NCBI RefSeq assembly: GCF_032102965.1
Contig: NZ_CP134880.1
Location: forward strand, 62,001-126,000
DNA: 64,000 nucleotides
Source of the DNA: Demequina capsici
GTDB lineage: Bacteria; Actinomycetota; Actinomycetes; Actinomycetales; Demequinaceae
Reading direction: 5' to 3'
Shown here: positions 51,585-60,224 of the stretch, piece after piece
Layout: each line of letters starts with the position of its first letter
How positions within the stretch are numbered: the first letter of the stretch is position 1
Made by a program: the position numbers and the translations under genes
Notes under the pieces: generated by a model
Database searches by the model: none
Seen by the model: only the letters and a program-made list of their open reading frames with translations
What the model was told of the DNA's origin: nothing

Positions 51585-51841
51585 CCGCGCCGGACACCGA
51601 CGCCGAGGACGTGCTCAGCGCGGCCGCAGAGGCAATGGAGCGACTCCACAAGCAGCTCCTCGAGTCCGACCATCTCCTCGCCGAGAAGATCAAGCAGGCC
51701 AAGACGGACCAGGCCCGCGCCGTGCTCCTCGCCGCCGCCGCCTGCGACCGAGCGTCGATCACCGGACGCATGGTCTACGCGCTGTTCGGCCTGACGCTCC
51801 AAGGGTTCGCCGACATCATCGAACCGGAGGCCGACAAGTGA
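51581..51841 (+). CDS. Hypothetical phage protein (coiled coil)
   Basis: 86 residues, GTG start overlapping the upstream stop by 4 bases. AEDVLSAAAEAMERLHKQLLESDHLLAEKIKQAK forms a predicted coiled coil, followed by a hydrophobic stretch (VYALFGLTLQGFADII). No family recognised. Confidence 0.62.
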   Translation: MTAPDTDAEDVLSAAAEAMERLHKQLLESDHLLAEKIKQAKTDQARAVLLAAAACDRASITGRMVYALFGLTLQGFADIIEPEADK

Positions 51842-52128
51842 GCACCACCCACCTCGTCCCCGCCGGCTCCTCCGCAGTCACCATGTGCTGCGGCAAGACC
51901 CCGCTCGAGCTGCCCCGCACCGACCGCCTCACACGCACCACCGAACGCGTCACCTGCGACGCCTACTCCCGCAAGCACGCAACCACCGCCCAGATCGAAT
52001 TCGCCGCCGACCTCATCCACGAGCAGACCTGCAAGGACAACCAGCACGACGGCCCCGAGGCCTCCTGGCCCTGCGTCGCGCTCGCGGTCGACGTCGCCCG
52101 TCGCTTCGGACTCGAGGTGATGGTCTGA
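51838..52128 (+). CDS. Hypothetical phage protein
   Basis: 96 residues, GTG start overlapping the previous stop by 4 bases. It contains TMCCGKTPLELPRTDRLTRTTERVTCD, a Cys-containing element that recurs in many actinophage small proteins, and a C-terminal helix with CKDNQHDGPEASWPC. Its four cysteines might bind zinc. Confidence 0.62.
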   Translation: MSTTHLVPAGSSAVTMCCGKTPLELPRTDRLTRTTERVTCDAYSRKHATTAQIEFAADLIHEQTCKDNQHDGPEASWPCVALAVDVARRFGLEVMV

Positions 52129-52412
52129 TGCGCGCCGTCTGGAAGTACCCGGTGATGAACGAGTTCGGCGTCCAAGCCGACGTGATCTCCATGCCCCAAG
52201 GGGCGAAGCCGCTGCACGTCGGCTGGCAGGCCGACGCACTGTGCATCTGGGTCGAGGTCGACGACGCCCACGGCCGCCCCCTCGTGGCCCGCTTCTTCGA
52301 AGTCGTTGGCACCGGGCAACCCGTGCCCACCGCCGGCACCTACATCGGCTCCTGCCAGGTCAACATGCGCGGCGCCCAGCTCGTCTTCCATGTCTACGAG
52401 GTCACCCGATGA
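52128..52412 (+). CDS. DUF7352-like phage protein
   Basis: 94 residues. The start RAVWKYPVMNEFGVQADVISMPQGAKPLHVGWQ and the later FFEVVGTGQPVPTAGTYIGSCQV with LVFHVYEV match a small conserved phage family of unknown function that I associate with DUF7352. Overlaps the upstream stop by 1 base. Confidence 0.7.
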   Translation: MRAVWKYPVMNEFGVQADVISMPQGAKPLHVGWQADALCIWVEVDDAHGRPLVARFFEVVGTGQPVPTAGTYIGSCQVNMRGAQLVFHVYEVTR

Positions 52413-52546
52413 ACGCCCACCGATACCACCGCATCCTCACACTCGAAGGCCTCTCACTGGTCATCCTCATCACCCTCGTCACGCTCGCGATCGCACTCCC
52501 GATCGTGTGGGTGGCCGTGATCATGTTCATGGAGGCCCTGCGATGA
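52409..52546 (+). CDS. Small membrane protein
   Basis: 45 residues with one transmembrane helix (LEGLSLVILITLVTLAIALPIVWVAVIMF). Overlaps both neighbouring genes by 4 bases. Possible role in membrane modification; unknown. Confidence 0.62.
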   Translation: MNAHRYHRILTLEGLSLVILITLVTLAIALPIVWVAVIMFMEALR

Positions 52547-53379
52547 ACGCGGGAAGCGGCGACAATCACGCGGCGTCGTACACGTGCCCCACTAGCGGTG
52601 ACTGCGGTGGCTACCGCTGTGCACGCGCGGCTGAGCATGGTCCCGTCATCATGAGCCCCACCCTCGGCGATCGCTACTACGTGCGCCGCCGCGACCACCG
52701 CGACGTTCCCGGCGAGAAGCACCACGGCTGCGAGTACTTCGTCATCGACCTCACCCACGACGAGAAGGGTCGAGCACTCAAGGACGCGTACTTCGCGCCA
52801 CCGTCGGCGAGCACGTGCGAGTCGGGGCGGACCGACTGCGGGGAAGTCGTGTGGATGGATGCAGACGGCGCAGGCATGTGCGCGCGGTGCATCATCGAGT
52901 CGCTCGCCACCGCACGACCCGAGCCCCAGCCGGTGACGGTGGAGACTGTCGAGGAGTTGGAGGCGCTCGACCCGAACACGCCGATTCTGACCGCGGTCAA
53001 CACGTGTTCGATGGCCGGGACCTTGCTCGCGAAGTTCCGTGGTTCCGGGCACGTCACGTCGGCCATGTTTCCCGCCACCGTCCTCACCCCCGCCACCGCA
53101 CGACCCGAGCACGTCATGGTGAACCCGTCGCTCACCGACCTGCGTTACACCTGCACGGGGTGCAGGTGGACCGCATCGGAGGCGTTCAGCGATCCACACG
53201 CGAAGTTCCAGAAGGATCACGCCACCGCACGCCCGGAGCGCGTCGTGAAGGCCGAGGTGCTGAGGGACTTCGGCCGTGCGGTCTACTCGCTGCGCACCTC
53301 CGACCCTGACTTGAGCAAGGACGAGGTGTGGGCGCTCGCGGTCGACTGCGCCGACGCCATCGAGGCGGGTGGTGAGTGA
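52543..53379 (+). CDS. Cys-rich hypothetical phage protein with TARPE repeats
   Basis: 278 residues. An N-terminal part has paired cysteines (YTCPTSGDCGGYRC, CESGRTDCGE, GMCARCIIES) and a later zinc-ribbon-like YTCTGCRWTASEAF. The spacer A-T-A-R-P-E occurs three times between domains, encoded by near-identical DNA, suggesting cassette-like duplication. The protein may bind nucleic acid. No family recognised. Confidence 0.65.
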   Translation: MNAGSGDNHAASYTCPTSGDCGGYRCARAAEHGPVIMSPTLGDRYYVRRRDHRDVPGEKHHGCEYFVIDLTHDEKGRALKDAYFAPPSASTCESGRTDCGEVVWMDADGAGMCARCIIESLATARPEPQPVTVETVEELEALDPNTPILTAVNTCSMAGTLLAKFRGSGHVTSAMFPATVLTPATARPEHVMVNPSLTDLRYTCTGCRWTASEAFSDPHAKFQKDHATARPERVVKAEVLRDFGRAVYSLRTSDPDLSKDEVWALAVDCADAIEAGGE

Positions 53380-53741
53380 TGACCGACAACGACTACACGC
53401 CGACGACTGAGGAAGTGCGGAGCCACTACGCGGACAGTGGCGAGCGCGCGGTCCTTGAACCTGAGTTCTACCGCTGGCTCGCCGCCCACGACGCGGAACT
53501 GCTGGCCAAGGCAGCACGCAAAATCGAACTGGCCGCGTCGACCGCACTCGCTGCATCTGCACCCGAGCACAACACGCATGCCGCCGGGATGCACTGCGCT
53601 GCCAACGTCATCCGAGGCAACTGGGATGCGCAGATTGCCGCCCTCTCGCGCGACGGGGAGGAGGGGCACCGATGCTCGTCCTGCAGAACCCGCTGGACCG
53701 CGCCCGTCGACGCATGCCCCAAGTGCGGGGAGGAGGGGTGA
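53379..53741 (+). CDS. Hypothetical phage protein with zinc-ribbon end
   Basis: 120 residues. A helical body (EFYRWLAAHDAELLAKAARKIELAAS) is followed by CSSCRTRWTAPVDACPKCGEEG, a CxxC..CxxC zinc ribbon. The ATG (a GTG 3 bases earlier is possible) overlaps the preceding stop. Confidence 0.65.
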   Translation: MTDNDYTPTTEEVRSHYADSGERAVLEPEFYRWLAAHDAELLAKAARKIELAASTALAASAPEHNTHAAGMHCAANVIRGNWDAQIAALSRDGEEGHRCSSCRTRWTAPVDACPKCGEEG

Positions 53742-53881
53742 TGGCGGCGCTGATCTACTTCGGTGGGATCCTCGCGATCGCCGCACTCTGGACCGTGCTA
53801 CTCGATCGCGTCATCTACCCAGCCGTGTTCCGCTGGCAAGCACGCCGCGGATACGGACCGATGGCCGGCAGCCGACGATGA
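53741..53881 (+). CDS. Small membrane protein
   Basis: 46 residues with one transmembrane helix (ALIYFGGILAIAALWTVLLDRVI) and a basic tail (RWQARRGYGP). The ribosome site GGAGGGGTG lies directly before the ATG. Overlaps the upstream stop by 1 base and the next gene by 4. Confidence 0.6.
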   Translation: MAALIYFGGILAIAALWTVLLDRVIYPAVFRWQARRGYGPMAGSRR

Positions 53882-53994
53882 CCCGCTGCCCGGCCACGTG
53901 CCCCACCTGCAACCACCGCTGCGACGCGATGACGATCCCGCACGCCAACCACTACGACGGCGACCACCAGTGGCCGCGAGAGGAGCAGCCCTGA
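53878..53994 (+). CDS. Very small Cys/His-rich protein
   Basis: 38 residues with CPATCPTCNHRC and HANHYDGDHQW, four cysteines and several histidines that could form one zinc site. Overlaps both neighbours (4 and 1 bases). Confidence 0.5.
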   Translation: MTRCPATCPTCNHRCDAMTIPHANHYDGDHQWPREEQP

Positions 53995-54176
53995 TGGCTC
54001 ACCGCCACCCGTACCTCACAGTGGCGCTCGCGGCCGCGCAAGAGTCACGCGACGCACACCACACCCTGCGCCACACGACGCCGTGCGACTGCCCGGGCGA
54101 CGACACGCTCGAGGCGATCCTCAACGACGTCCTCCTCCACATCGCAGAGGACCTGGAATGGGGTGAGGTCTCCTGA
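53994..54176 (+). CDS. Small hypothetical phage protein
   Basis: 60 residues. A His-rich N-terminal half (AHRHPYLTVAL, DAHHTLRHTTPC) and a helical acidic end (DDTLEAILNDVLLHIAEDLEW). Overlaps neighbours by 1 base on each side. Confidence 0.55.
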   Translation: MAHRHPYLTVALAAAQESRDAHHTLRHTTPCDCPGDDTLEAILNDVLLHIAEDLEWGEVS

Positions 54177-54502
54177 TGGACCCCGAAGACATCCAGATGC
54201 GCTCGCGGCCGCCGGTGCCGGTCGATGACGAGCCGTGGCTCGCGTGGCTCGAGGGGGTGTACGACCTGATCGCGGAGGAGCAGCAGCGACCCCGAGTTGT
54301 GAAGCTTCAGGTACTCGCACGCACCGAGGACTTCGAGGGCCTCGTGCAACAGCTGCGGATGCTGGCGTCTGTACCCATCTCCGGTCCGCCCTTCACAGCG
54401 TTTGGGATCCCGCTCGAGCACGTTGAGGCTCCGCTCATGCCAGCTCGGATGTTCATCACGAGCCGCGTGTACGAGAGCGACCAGCAGCAAGGAGATGAGT
54501 AG
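54176..54502 (+). CDS. Hypothetical phage protein
   Basis: 108 residues. DEPWLAWLEGVYDLIAEEQ and VVKLQVLARTEDFEGLVQQLRMLA are amphipathic segments. The 3' end carries the AAGGAG ribosome site of the next gene. No family recognised. Confidence 0.6.
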   Translation: MDPEDIQMRSRPPVPVDDEPWLAWLEGVYDLIAEEQQRPRVVKLQVLARTEDFEGLVQQLRMLASVPISGPPFTAFGIPLEHVEAPLMPARMFITSRVYESDQQQGDE

Positions 54503-54750
54503 TGAGCAACCTCAACCAGCCGCCGACCAAGCGTCCACGCCCGGTGGCTGTCATCGCGAAGACCGGTCGGATCTCATGGCGGATCTACATCAAGGACGGC
54601 AGCAAGCGGTTCGGAGGTGATCAGGGGTTCGGCTGGATCCGGTTCGGCCGGGCGAGCGCGGAGCGCAAGGCGCGCCGTGAGCTCGCGCGGTACGTCGAAC
54701 GGCAGGCGCATCCGCCGGAGGCGTTCACCATCGGCCCGATCGAGGCGTAG
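54502..54750 (+). CDS. Small basic phage protein
   Basis: 82 residues, pI clearly basic. VAVIAKTGRISWRIYIKDGSKRFGGDQGFGWIRFGRASAERKARRELARY reads as a strand-rich N-terminal part (possibly nucleic-acid binding, similar to the AP2/integrase arm type) and a helix. GTG start overlapping the previous stop by 1 base. Confidence 0.6.
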   Translation: MSNLNQPPTKRPRPVAVIAKTGRISWRIYIKDGSKRFGGDQGFGWIRFGRASAERKARRELARYVERQAHPPEAFTIGPIEA

Positions 54751-54800
54751 GACTCCACCCCCATGACTCGCTTCCCCGCGAAAGGATCAGGACACCACTC

Positions 54801-55958
54801 GTGGCCGTCAATCACACCTACGACGAGCTCGCAGGCCATCGGACCGTCGTTGCACCGATGGTCGAGACGCGCGCGTTCTGGCGTTCGACGCTGCTCGGCG
54901 CCTACATCGAGCTCGTGTCGGTCATGATGCGCTCGGCGGTCGCGGCCTGTGAGGGTGGGGCGAGCAATGACGACGTCGAGGGAATCGTGACCTTCGGCGA
55001 CATCGTCACGATCGAGCCATGGGGGACGGCCGAGCTGATCCAGGGCCTGCTCGACTACAACTACATGGTCGACGCCGGCCCCGGCGTGTACCGGCTGCAG
55101 CGCTACGAGAAGCTCGTGCACTGGAAGCGGCCGCAGCAGGTCGCGTGGGAGAAGCTGTGCCGCAAGGAGACTGCGGACCCGAAGCTGAAGGCCCAGGTCC
55201 GCTACCGCGACGGCGATCAGTGCCGAGTGTGTCACGCGGTCGTGAAGTGGGGAGCGAAGGCCGGCGACGACCTCCGCGGAACCCTCGACCACAAGTACCC
55301 GGGCGTGCCGGCCGACGGCAACCCGGACATGCTCGCCGTCACCTGCACACGCTGCAACGGAATCCGCTCCAACCGGGCGGACGCGAACGACATCGCCCCC
55401 TGGCAGGACGCCCCGGAGAAGCCGTTCTACACCGAGAACACCGCGAAGTACCTCCGCGTCAACCACGGCTACGCAGGCGTCCGCAAGACCGGCCGAGCCC
55501 ACCTTCTTCCCCATATCGAGATCTCCGCGCGACCCGTGGCACAGCCCACGGACCCCGCGCCGCGCGACCCGGCCTACGACCGGACCCCGCGCACCGCTGA
55601 GGACACCTCAGCAGCCCCTCAGGGGCCCTCTCCCGCGCGACCCGCCACCCAGGCGGACACCGCGCCAGCCACCCCCGCGCGACCCGCCACAGCGGCGGAT
55701 ACCGCGCACCCACGCGACCCCGCAGCCAGCGGGACCCCGCGCACCGCAAACCGACCCCAAACCGACGTCAAACCGGTCCAAAACCGCGAGACGACTTCAC
55801 TGCCCCCAGACCCCATTCCCCGCACGAATCAGCCGGACGAACCCACCCCCCCGACAGGTAAGGGTAGGGGAGGGACGGGAAGGTCTGGGGAGTCTCGCCC
55901 TGCCCGCCGAAGGGGTCGCAGGGGCAGGAACAAGCACGTTCGGGAGGACCAGCCGTGA
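54801..55958 (+). CDS. HNH endonuclease-domain protein with helical N-terminus and Pro-rich tail
   Basis: 385 residues. About 1-120 is a helical region with a winged-helix-like look (VEGIVTFGDIVTIEPWGTAELIQGLLDYNYMVDAGPGVYRL). The HNH domain (about 130-205) has QCRVCH, GTLDHKYPG and CTRCNGIRSNRAD. The last 150 residues are Pro/Ala/Arg/Thr-rich with imperfect repeats (ARPATQAD, ARPATAAD) and a basic end. This combination is seen near phage replication genes. The GTG is 50 bases after the preceding gene; it has no strong ribosome site. Confidence 0.75.
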   Translation: MAVNHTYDELAGHRTVVAPMVETRAFWRSTLLGAYIELVSVMMRSAVAACEGGASNDDVEGIVTFGDIVTIEPWGTAELIQGLLDYNYMVDAGPGVYRLQRYEKLVHWKRPQQVAWEKLCRKETADPKLKAQVRYRDGDQCRVCHAVVKWGAKAGDDLRGTLDHKYPGVPADGNPDMLAVTCTRCNGIRSNRADANDIAPWQDAPEKPFYTENTAKYLRVNHGYAGVRKTGRAHLLPHIEISARPVAQPTDPAPRDPAYDRTPRTAEDTSAAPQGPSPARPATQADTAPATPARPATAADTAHPRDPAASGTPRTANRPQTDVKPVQNRETTSLPPDPIPRTNQPDEPTPPTGKGRGGTGRSGESRPARRRGRRGRNKHVREDQP

Positions 55959-56650
55959 ACGCCAGTGACCTCACCGCGGCGCAGCGCACCGCCGAGCGTC
56001 TCATCGAGGCCGCCACGTGGTGGAACGCTCGCAGCCTGAAGACGAACCTGCCGATCACGGTGCTGGTCTCTCATCGCCTCGAGCAGGCGTCGGGCTACTG
56101 GCTCCTGTTGGGCACCGAGCTCACCCGCCGGCCTCGGCCGGGACGCGGCAAGCGTGTCAGCGGGTCGAAGGAGCCTGCCCCGCCGGCGCCCGGCGACGTG
56201 TCGGTCATCGACGCGCGGCATGAGATCGAGGTGTTCGCGGCCGAGTACGCGGCGGTGCTGGTCTACTCGAGCGCGTGGAGCACGGGCTTCCTCGACGGCA
56301 CGCTCGAGCAGCTCGCCGCTATGTCCGAGCGTGCCGGCCACTTCACCGAGCATCCCTCCGAGCACCTCCGCCTCGAGTTCCTCGCGGACCTCCGGGACGT
56401 CGTCGACCGCGCTGCCCACGTGTTCGATCGGGACCTGGGCCGGTGGAACCCGATCGACGTCGAGTGCTTCGAGCCGGGATGCGGCGGCATGCTCGAGGTC
56501 GAGATTCCGTTCGCTGACGACGCGCTGTCCGACGCCGAGCGTCAGCGTGCGTTCAAGGACTCTCACCCGGAGGCGCGCTGCAGCAAGGACCACACCCACG
56601 TGATCGACGCGAGGCTCGCCCACCATGCCGCCTTCGAGGGCCTGCGATGA
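55955..56650 (+). CDS. Hypothetical phage protein
   Basis: 231 residues. GTG start overlaps the HNH protein by 4 bases. A helical N-terminal domain (about 5-150) is followed by FEPGCGGMLEVEIPF and CSKDHTHVID, a possible Cys/His metal site. Similar proteins occur in actinophages just before the excision/regulatory HTH gene. Function unknown. Confidence 0.65.
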   Translation: MNASDLTAAQRTAERLIEAATWWNARSLKTNLPITVLVSHRLEQASGYWLLLGTELTRRPRPGRGKRVSGSKEPAPPAPGDVSVIDARHEIEVFAAEYAAVLVYSSAWSTGFLDGTLEQLAAMSERAGHFTEHPSEHLRLEFLADLRDVVDRAAHVFDRDLGRWNPIDVECFEPGCGGMLEVEIPFADDALSDAERQRAFKDSHPEARCSKDHTHVIDARLAHHAAFEGLR

Positions 56651-56862
56651 CCCGGCGCATGGTGATCTCTCAGCCGCGGCGCTCAGGCGTGGTGTCGACG
56701 TCGGAACTCGCTGTGTGGTTCGGAGTGACGCGCAAGACGATCCTGAAGTACGTGCAGGAGGCGGGTGTGGAGCCCGTGGGGCGCGGTTCGAGGGGGGTGT
56801 CGCTGTGGCCACGCCAGGCCGCGATCAAGGCCGTCTACGGGCGTGTCGCGAAGCCCCGATAG
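56647..56862 (+). CDS. Small helix-turn-helix protein (excisionase/MerR-like)
   Basis: 71 residues. STSELAVWFGVTRKTILKYVQEAGVEPVGRGSRGVSLWPRQAAIKAVYG is a DNA-binding helix-turn-helix with a wing, of the MerR/Xis type. ATG overlaps the upstream stop by 4 bases. It closes the early operon before the terminator. Confidence 0.72.
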   Translation: MTRRMVISQPRRSGVVSTSELAVWFGVTRKTILKYVQEAGVEPVGRGSRGVSLWPRQAAIKAVYGRVAKPR

Positions 56863-56913
56863 CGTCTCCGGTTACACTGGAGCGGCAGGGCGACGTGTGC
56901 CCTGACATCACGT

Positions 56914-56948
56914 AAGGCCCGGAGCGGACACCGCCCGGGCCTTTGTCA
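56914..56948 (+). terminator. Rho-independent terminator of the early operon
   Basis: AAGGCCCGG pairs with CCGGGCCTT across a 12-base loop, followed by TTGTC. It lies 52 bases after the last early gene. The stretch to 57159 shows no further convincing gene; it should hold the late promoter but none is clear. Confidence 0.8.
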
Positions 56949-57159
56949 TGCCCGGCCTCGGCTTGTTGTCTTGTCGAGGTCCGGCACGCTCGGTTGCGGG
57001 CCGATGCGTGCTGAGGAGTGGCCGCGGCGTATCACGGGGATTGCGCCTCCTCCTGGTCGAAGTCGAGCGGCACCGGCTTCACCCCAGACTTCCCGCCCTC
57101 ACCAGTCGACACCACCGACGCCGCGAGCGTGCATGGGCTAGAGCGAGGGCGGGGACAGC

Positions 57160-57510
57160 ATGGCCAGACGAGCACCATCGCGTTGCACGCGCTGCTCTCG
57201 CCTGGCGACCGAGGGCGGGCGCTGCGACGAGCACCAGCGCAAGCCGTGGGAGAACCCGAGCGCGAACAGCCTGGCCTTGTCCGGCGGTGAGCGTGAGCAG
57301 CTGCGCAACGCGCTGCTCGCCCGCGGCGACACGTGCGCGTGGTGCGGCACGGACGAGCACCTCGAGCTCGATCACATCATTGAGATCGCTGACGGTGGCG
57401 ACGCTAGAGACCTCAGGAACTGTCAACTGTTGTGCACTGAGCACCACAGGAGGAAGACGCTCACGATCGCCAAGGCGCGACGCAACTCCTGCCAACCAAA
57501 AAGGGTCTGA
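57160..57510 (+). CDS. HNH homing-type endonuclease of the packaging module
   Basis: 116 residues. A CxxC knuckle (CTRCSR) at the N-terminus, then CAWCGTDEHLELDHIIEIADGGDARDLRNCQLLCTEHHRRKT with the D-H, N and H residues of the HNH motif. HNH proteins next to terminase genes assist cos cleavage in phages such as HK97. The gene starts the late module. Confidence 0.88.
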   Translation: MARRAPSRCTRCSRLATEGGRCDEHQRKPWENPSANSLALSGGEREQLRNALLARGDTCAWCGTDEHLELDHIIEIADGGDARDLRNCQLLCTEHHRRKTLTIAKARRNSCQPKRV

Positions 57511-57659
57511 TACCAGGCATGATGCACGGGGGCAGGGGGGTTCGGATCGCAGGCCCAGGGGGGCGTCGGCGCGCCGCCGGGGCTCGGCGCGAAATGCCGC
57601 GGAATGTGGACCCCCCCTTGAGCCCAGGGGGGTATCTGACCCCCTCCTTGCCGATGCCC

Positions 57660-57767
57660 ATGACCGCGCCGCTGGCGCCCGCCGAGAGGAGCCAGCTGAT
57701 GACCGCCGACCCGCTCGACTTCGACACGCCTCGCCTCGCGCTCGCGGTCTTCGAGGGGCGTGTGTGA
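57660..57767 (+). CDS. Possible very small protein before the small terminase
   Basis: A 35-residue frame (TAPLAPAERSQLMTADPLDF, then a helical end) whose TGA overlaps the terminase ATG by 1 base. No strong ribosome site precedes its ATG. The region 57511-57659 before it is repeat-poor, G-rich and shows nothing else. Confidence 0.35.
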   Translation: MTAPLAPAERSQLMTADPLDFDTPRLALAVFEGRV

Positions 57768-58249
57768 TGGCGGGGACCGCGAACCTTGGGCGCAAGGCGA
57801 TGCCGCGAGGGCTGCGGGTGCTCAATGGCAGCCTCGACGCTGACGGCAACGAGCGGGACTCGTCGGGGCATGCGATCGAGCCTGAGATCCAGTTCGAGCG
57901 AGGCGACCCGGTCAAGCCCGAGGGGATGTCGCCCGACGCCGAGTGGCTGTGGGATCAGGTCATCGAGCAGATGCAGGGCGTGGGAGTGCTCAAGCCTCTC
58001 GACGGGCCCGCGCTCGAGGTCGCCTGTGAGACGTTCGCTCGCTGGCGTGAGGCGAAGCGCATGCGTCAGGAGCAGGGGACGCTCGCGACGAACAGCCAGG
58101 GCCAGGTCACGGCACCGTGGGTGGGCATCGAGGAGCGTGCGTCGAAGGAGATCCGCGCATGGTTCGCGGAGTTCGGCATCACACCGGCGGCCGAGCGCAA
58201 CCTTCGCGCAGACTCCGGTGGCGGCGATGACGACAGCAACCCGTTCTAG
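57767..58249 (+). CDS. Terminase small subunit (P27-like)
   Basis: 160 residues. The start MAGTANLGRKAMPRGLRVLNGS resembles P27-type small terminases, and the body (AEWLWDQVIEQMQGVGVLKPLDGPALEVACETFARWREAKR) is the helical DNA-recognition and oligomerisation region. It recognises pac/cos during packaging. It overlaps the large subunit start by 23 bases. Confidence 0.85.
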   Translation: MAGTANLGRKAMPRGLRVLNGSLDADGNERDSSGHAIEPEIQFERGDPVKPEGMSPDAEWLWDQVIEQMQGVGVLKPLDGPALEVACETFARWREAKRMRQEQGTLATNSQGQVTAPWVGIEERASKEIRAWFAEFGITPAAERNLRADSGGGDDDSNPF

Positions 58250-59978
58250 GCGCGAGGAGGAGGTCGAACTCCCGCCCGCCGCCGAGCTCCGCAGGCTGAA
58301 GATCAGCCGCGAGGTTGCCTGGTACATGGCGTCGCGAGGGATCGAGTTCCCGAAGCATCCGCCGCTGATCAAGACGCCCGAGCCGTCCGAGGATCCCGAC
58401 GCGGTGTTCTCGCCGGCCGCAGTGGACAAGGTGATGCGGGCATTCCGGGCGCTGCGCCACACGCAGGGCCGCTGGGCTGGCAAGCCGCTTGAGCCGGCAC
58501 CGTGGCAGGTGGCGTACATCATCGCCCCGATCTTCGGCTGGGTGAAGCTCTCCGAGCACGGCGGCATGGTGCGCGTGGCCCGCAACGCGTACATCGAGAT
58601 GCCCCGCAAGAACGGGAAGTCGACGACGGCCGGCGGTATCGCGCTGTACCTCACGGGTGCCGACGGCGAGCAGGGCGCACAGGTGGTCGCGGCTGCGACG
58701 ACGAAGGACCAGGCGGGCTTCGTGTTCGCCCCGATCAAGAAGCTCGCGGAGTCCTCGAGGAAGCTCAAGGGCCGGTTCAAGGCGCTGACGGGCAAGGTGA
58801 TCCACCCTCGGTCGGGCTCGTACTTCGCGGTGATCTCGTCGCTCGCAGACGCCCAGCACGGCGCGAACCTTCATGGCGCGATCATCGACGAGCTGCACGT
58901 CCACAAGACGCCTGACCTGGTCGAGGCGCTCGAGTCCGGTACCGGTTCCCGTGAGCAGCCGCTCGTCGTCACGATCACCACGGCGGATGACGGCAAGCCG
59001 AACACGATCTACGCGCGCAAGCGTCGCTACGTCGAGCGGCTGGCGAAGAAGGTGTTCGAGGACCCGACGACCTACGGTGTCGTGTTCGGACTGCCGCAGC
59101 GTTCGGACCCGCTGAACCCTGCGAACTGGCCGAAGGCGAACCCGGGCTACCCGGAGTCGCCGACGCACGCGTACCTCGTCTCGGCCGCGAACAAGGCCCG
59201 CAACTCGCCGGTCGAGCTCGCGTCGTTCAAGCGTCTGCATGCCGGGCAGCGCACCAAGGGCGGGTCGTCGTTCGTCACGCTCGTCCAGTGGGACCGCAAC
59301 GCCGGCGCCCGCATCAGGCGTGAGGCGCTCAAGGGACGCACTGCGTTCGGGGGCCTCGACCTCGGGTCGGTGTCCGACCTGACGGCGCTGTGCTGGCTCC
59401 TGCCGTACCCCGACGGCCGGGACGGCTACGACGCCCTGTGGCGCTTCTGGACGCCGGAGGACAACCTCGAGCGGCTCGACGAGCGCACTGCCGGATCCGC
59501 ATCGCTGTGGGTGCAGGAGGGATGGCTCGAGCTCACGCCCGGCAACGTCACCGACTACGAGTGGGTGCGCGAGCGGATCAACGAGGACTGCGAGCACTAC
59601 GACGTCGAGTCGGTCGGCTTCGATACCTGGAACTCGGCGGCTCTCACGAACGCCCTGCTCGACGACGGAGTGCCGCTGATCGAGACCAGGCAGGGCTACA
59701 AGACGATGTCGCCGGCCATGAAGGAGGCGCAGCGCCTGGTCATCAAGGGCCGGCGCGGTGCACCCGTCCTGCACCACGGCGGCAACCCCGTCATGCGGTG
59801 GATGGTCGACAACCTCTCGGTCGCGATCGACACCGCGGGCAACGTCAAGCCAGACAAGAAGAACTCCGCCGACAAGATCGACGGCTGGTCGGCGCTCATG
59901 AACGCGATCTCCGAGGCCAACTCCGAGGCCAATCTCGCGACGTCCAACTACGAGGACGGCGGCATGACCGTCGCCTGA
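58227..59978 (+). CDS. Terminase large subunit
   Basis: 583 residues. The ATPase domain has the Walker A variant EMPRKNGKSTT (about 125) and Walker B GAIIDELHVH (about 218). The nuclease domain begins GGLDLGSVSDLTAL (about 374, metal-binding Asp). The order and motifs match the Terminase_1/YmfN-type large terminases that package HK97-like phages. The ATG at 58227 lies inside the small subunit gene; no good ribosome site is seen, in line with translational coupling. Confidence 0.95.
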   Translation: MTTATRSRREEEVELPPAAELRRLKISREVAWYMASRGIEFPKHPPLIKTPEPSEDPDAVFSPAAVDKVMRAFRALRHTQGRWAGKPLEPAPWQVAYIIAPIFGWVKLSEHGGMVRVARNAYIEMPRKNGKSTTAGGIALYLTGADGEQGAQVVAAATTKDQAGFVFAPIKKLAESSRKLKGRFKALTGKVIHPRSGSYFAVISSLADAQHGANLHGAIIDELHVHKTPDLVEALESGTGSREQPLVVTITTADDGKPNTIYARKRRYVERLAKKVFEDPTTYGVVFGLPQRSDPLNPANWPKANPGYPESPTHAYLVSAANKARNSPVELASFKRLHAGQRTKGGSSFVTLVQWDRNAGARIRREALKGRTAFGGLDLGSVSDLTALCWLLPYPDGRDGYDALWRFWTPEDNLERLDERTAGSASLWVQEGWLELTPGNVTDYEWVRERINEDCEHYDVESVGFDTWNSAALTNALLDDGVPLIETRQGYKTMSPAMKEAQRLVIKGRRGAPVLHHGGNPVMRWMVDNLSVAIDTAGNVKPDKKNSADKIDGWSALMNAISEANSEANLATSNYEDGGMTVA

Positions 59979-59996
59979 ACCACAGGGAGACCCCGC

Positions 59997-60221
59997 ATGT
60001 TCCTTCCCCGACACGCACGCGCCCGCTTCAACCTCGTCGACGGATCGACGATCGAGGGCACCGTCCGCAGCCGCTGGACCTGGTGGGGATGGCGCCTGTC
60101 GCGCCCTGTGGTGCAGACCGGCGCCGGACCCATCGAGGCGGAGGGATTCTTCTGGGTCGCTCGCCGCCACGTCCTGTCCATCCAGGTCCTCCACATCGAG
60201 GCCGAATCCAGCGAGGAGTAG
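59997..60221 (+). CDS. Small phage protein between terminase and portal
   Basis: 74 residues with GGGAG before the ATG. A strand-rich protein (ARFNLVDGSTIEGTVRSRWTWWGWRLSRPVVQ, FFWVARRHVLSIQVLHIE). Short SH3-like proteins at this position occur in many actinophages; function unknown. Confidence 0.7.
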   Translation: MFLPRHARARFNLVDGSTIEGTVRSRWTWWGWRLSRPVVQTGAGPIEAEGFFWVARRHVLSIQVLHIEAESSEE

Positions 60222-60224
60222 CCG

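Noticed and set aside
57018..57159. Short GTG-started frame before the HNH gene
   Set aside because: No ribosome site and no conserved features; it reads into the HNH gene in another frame.
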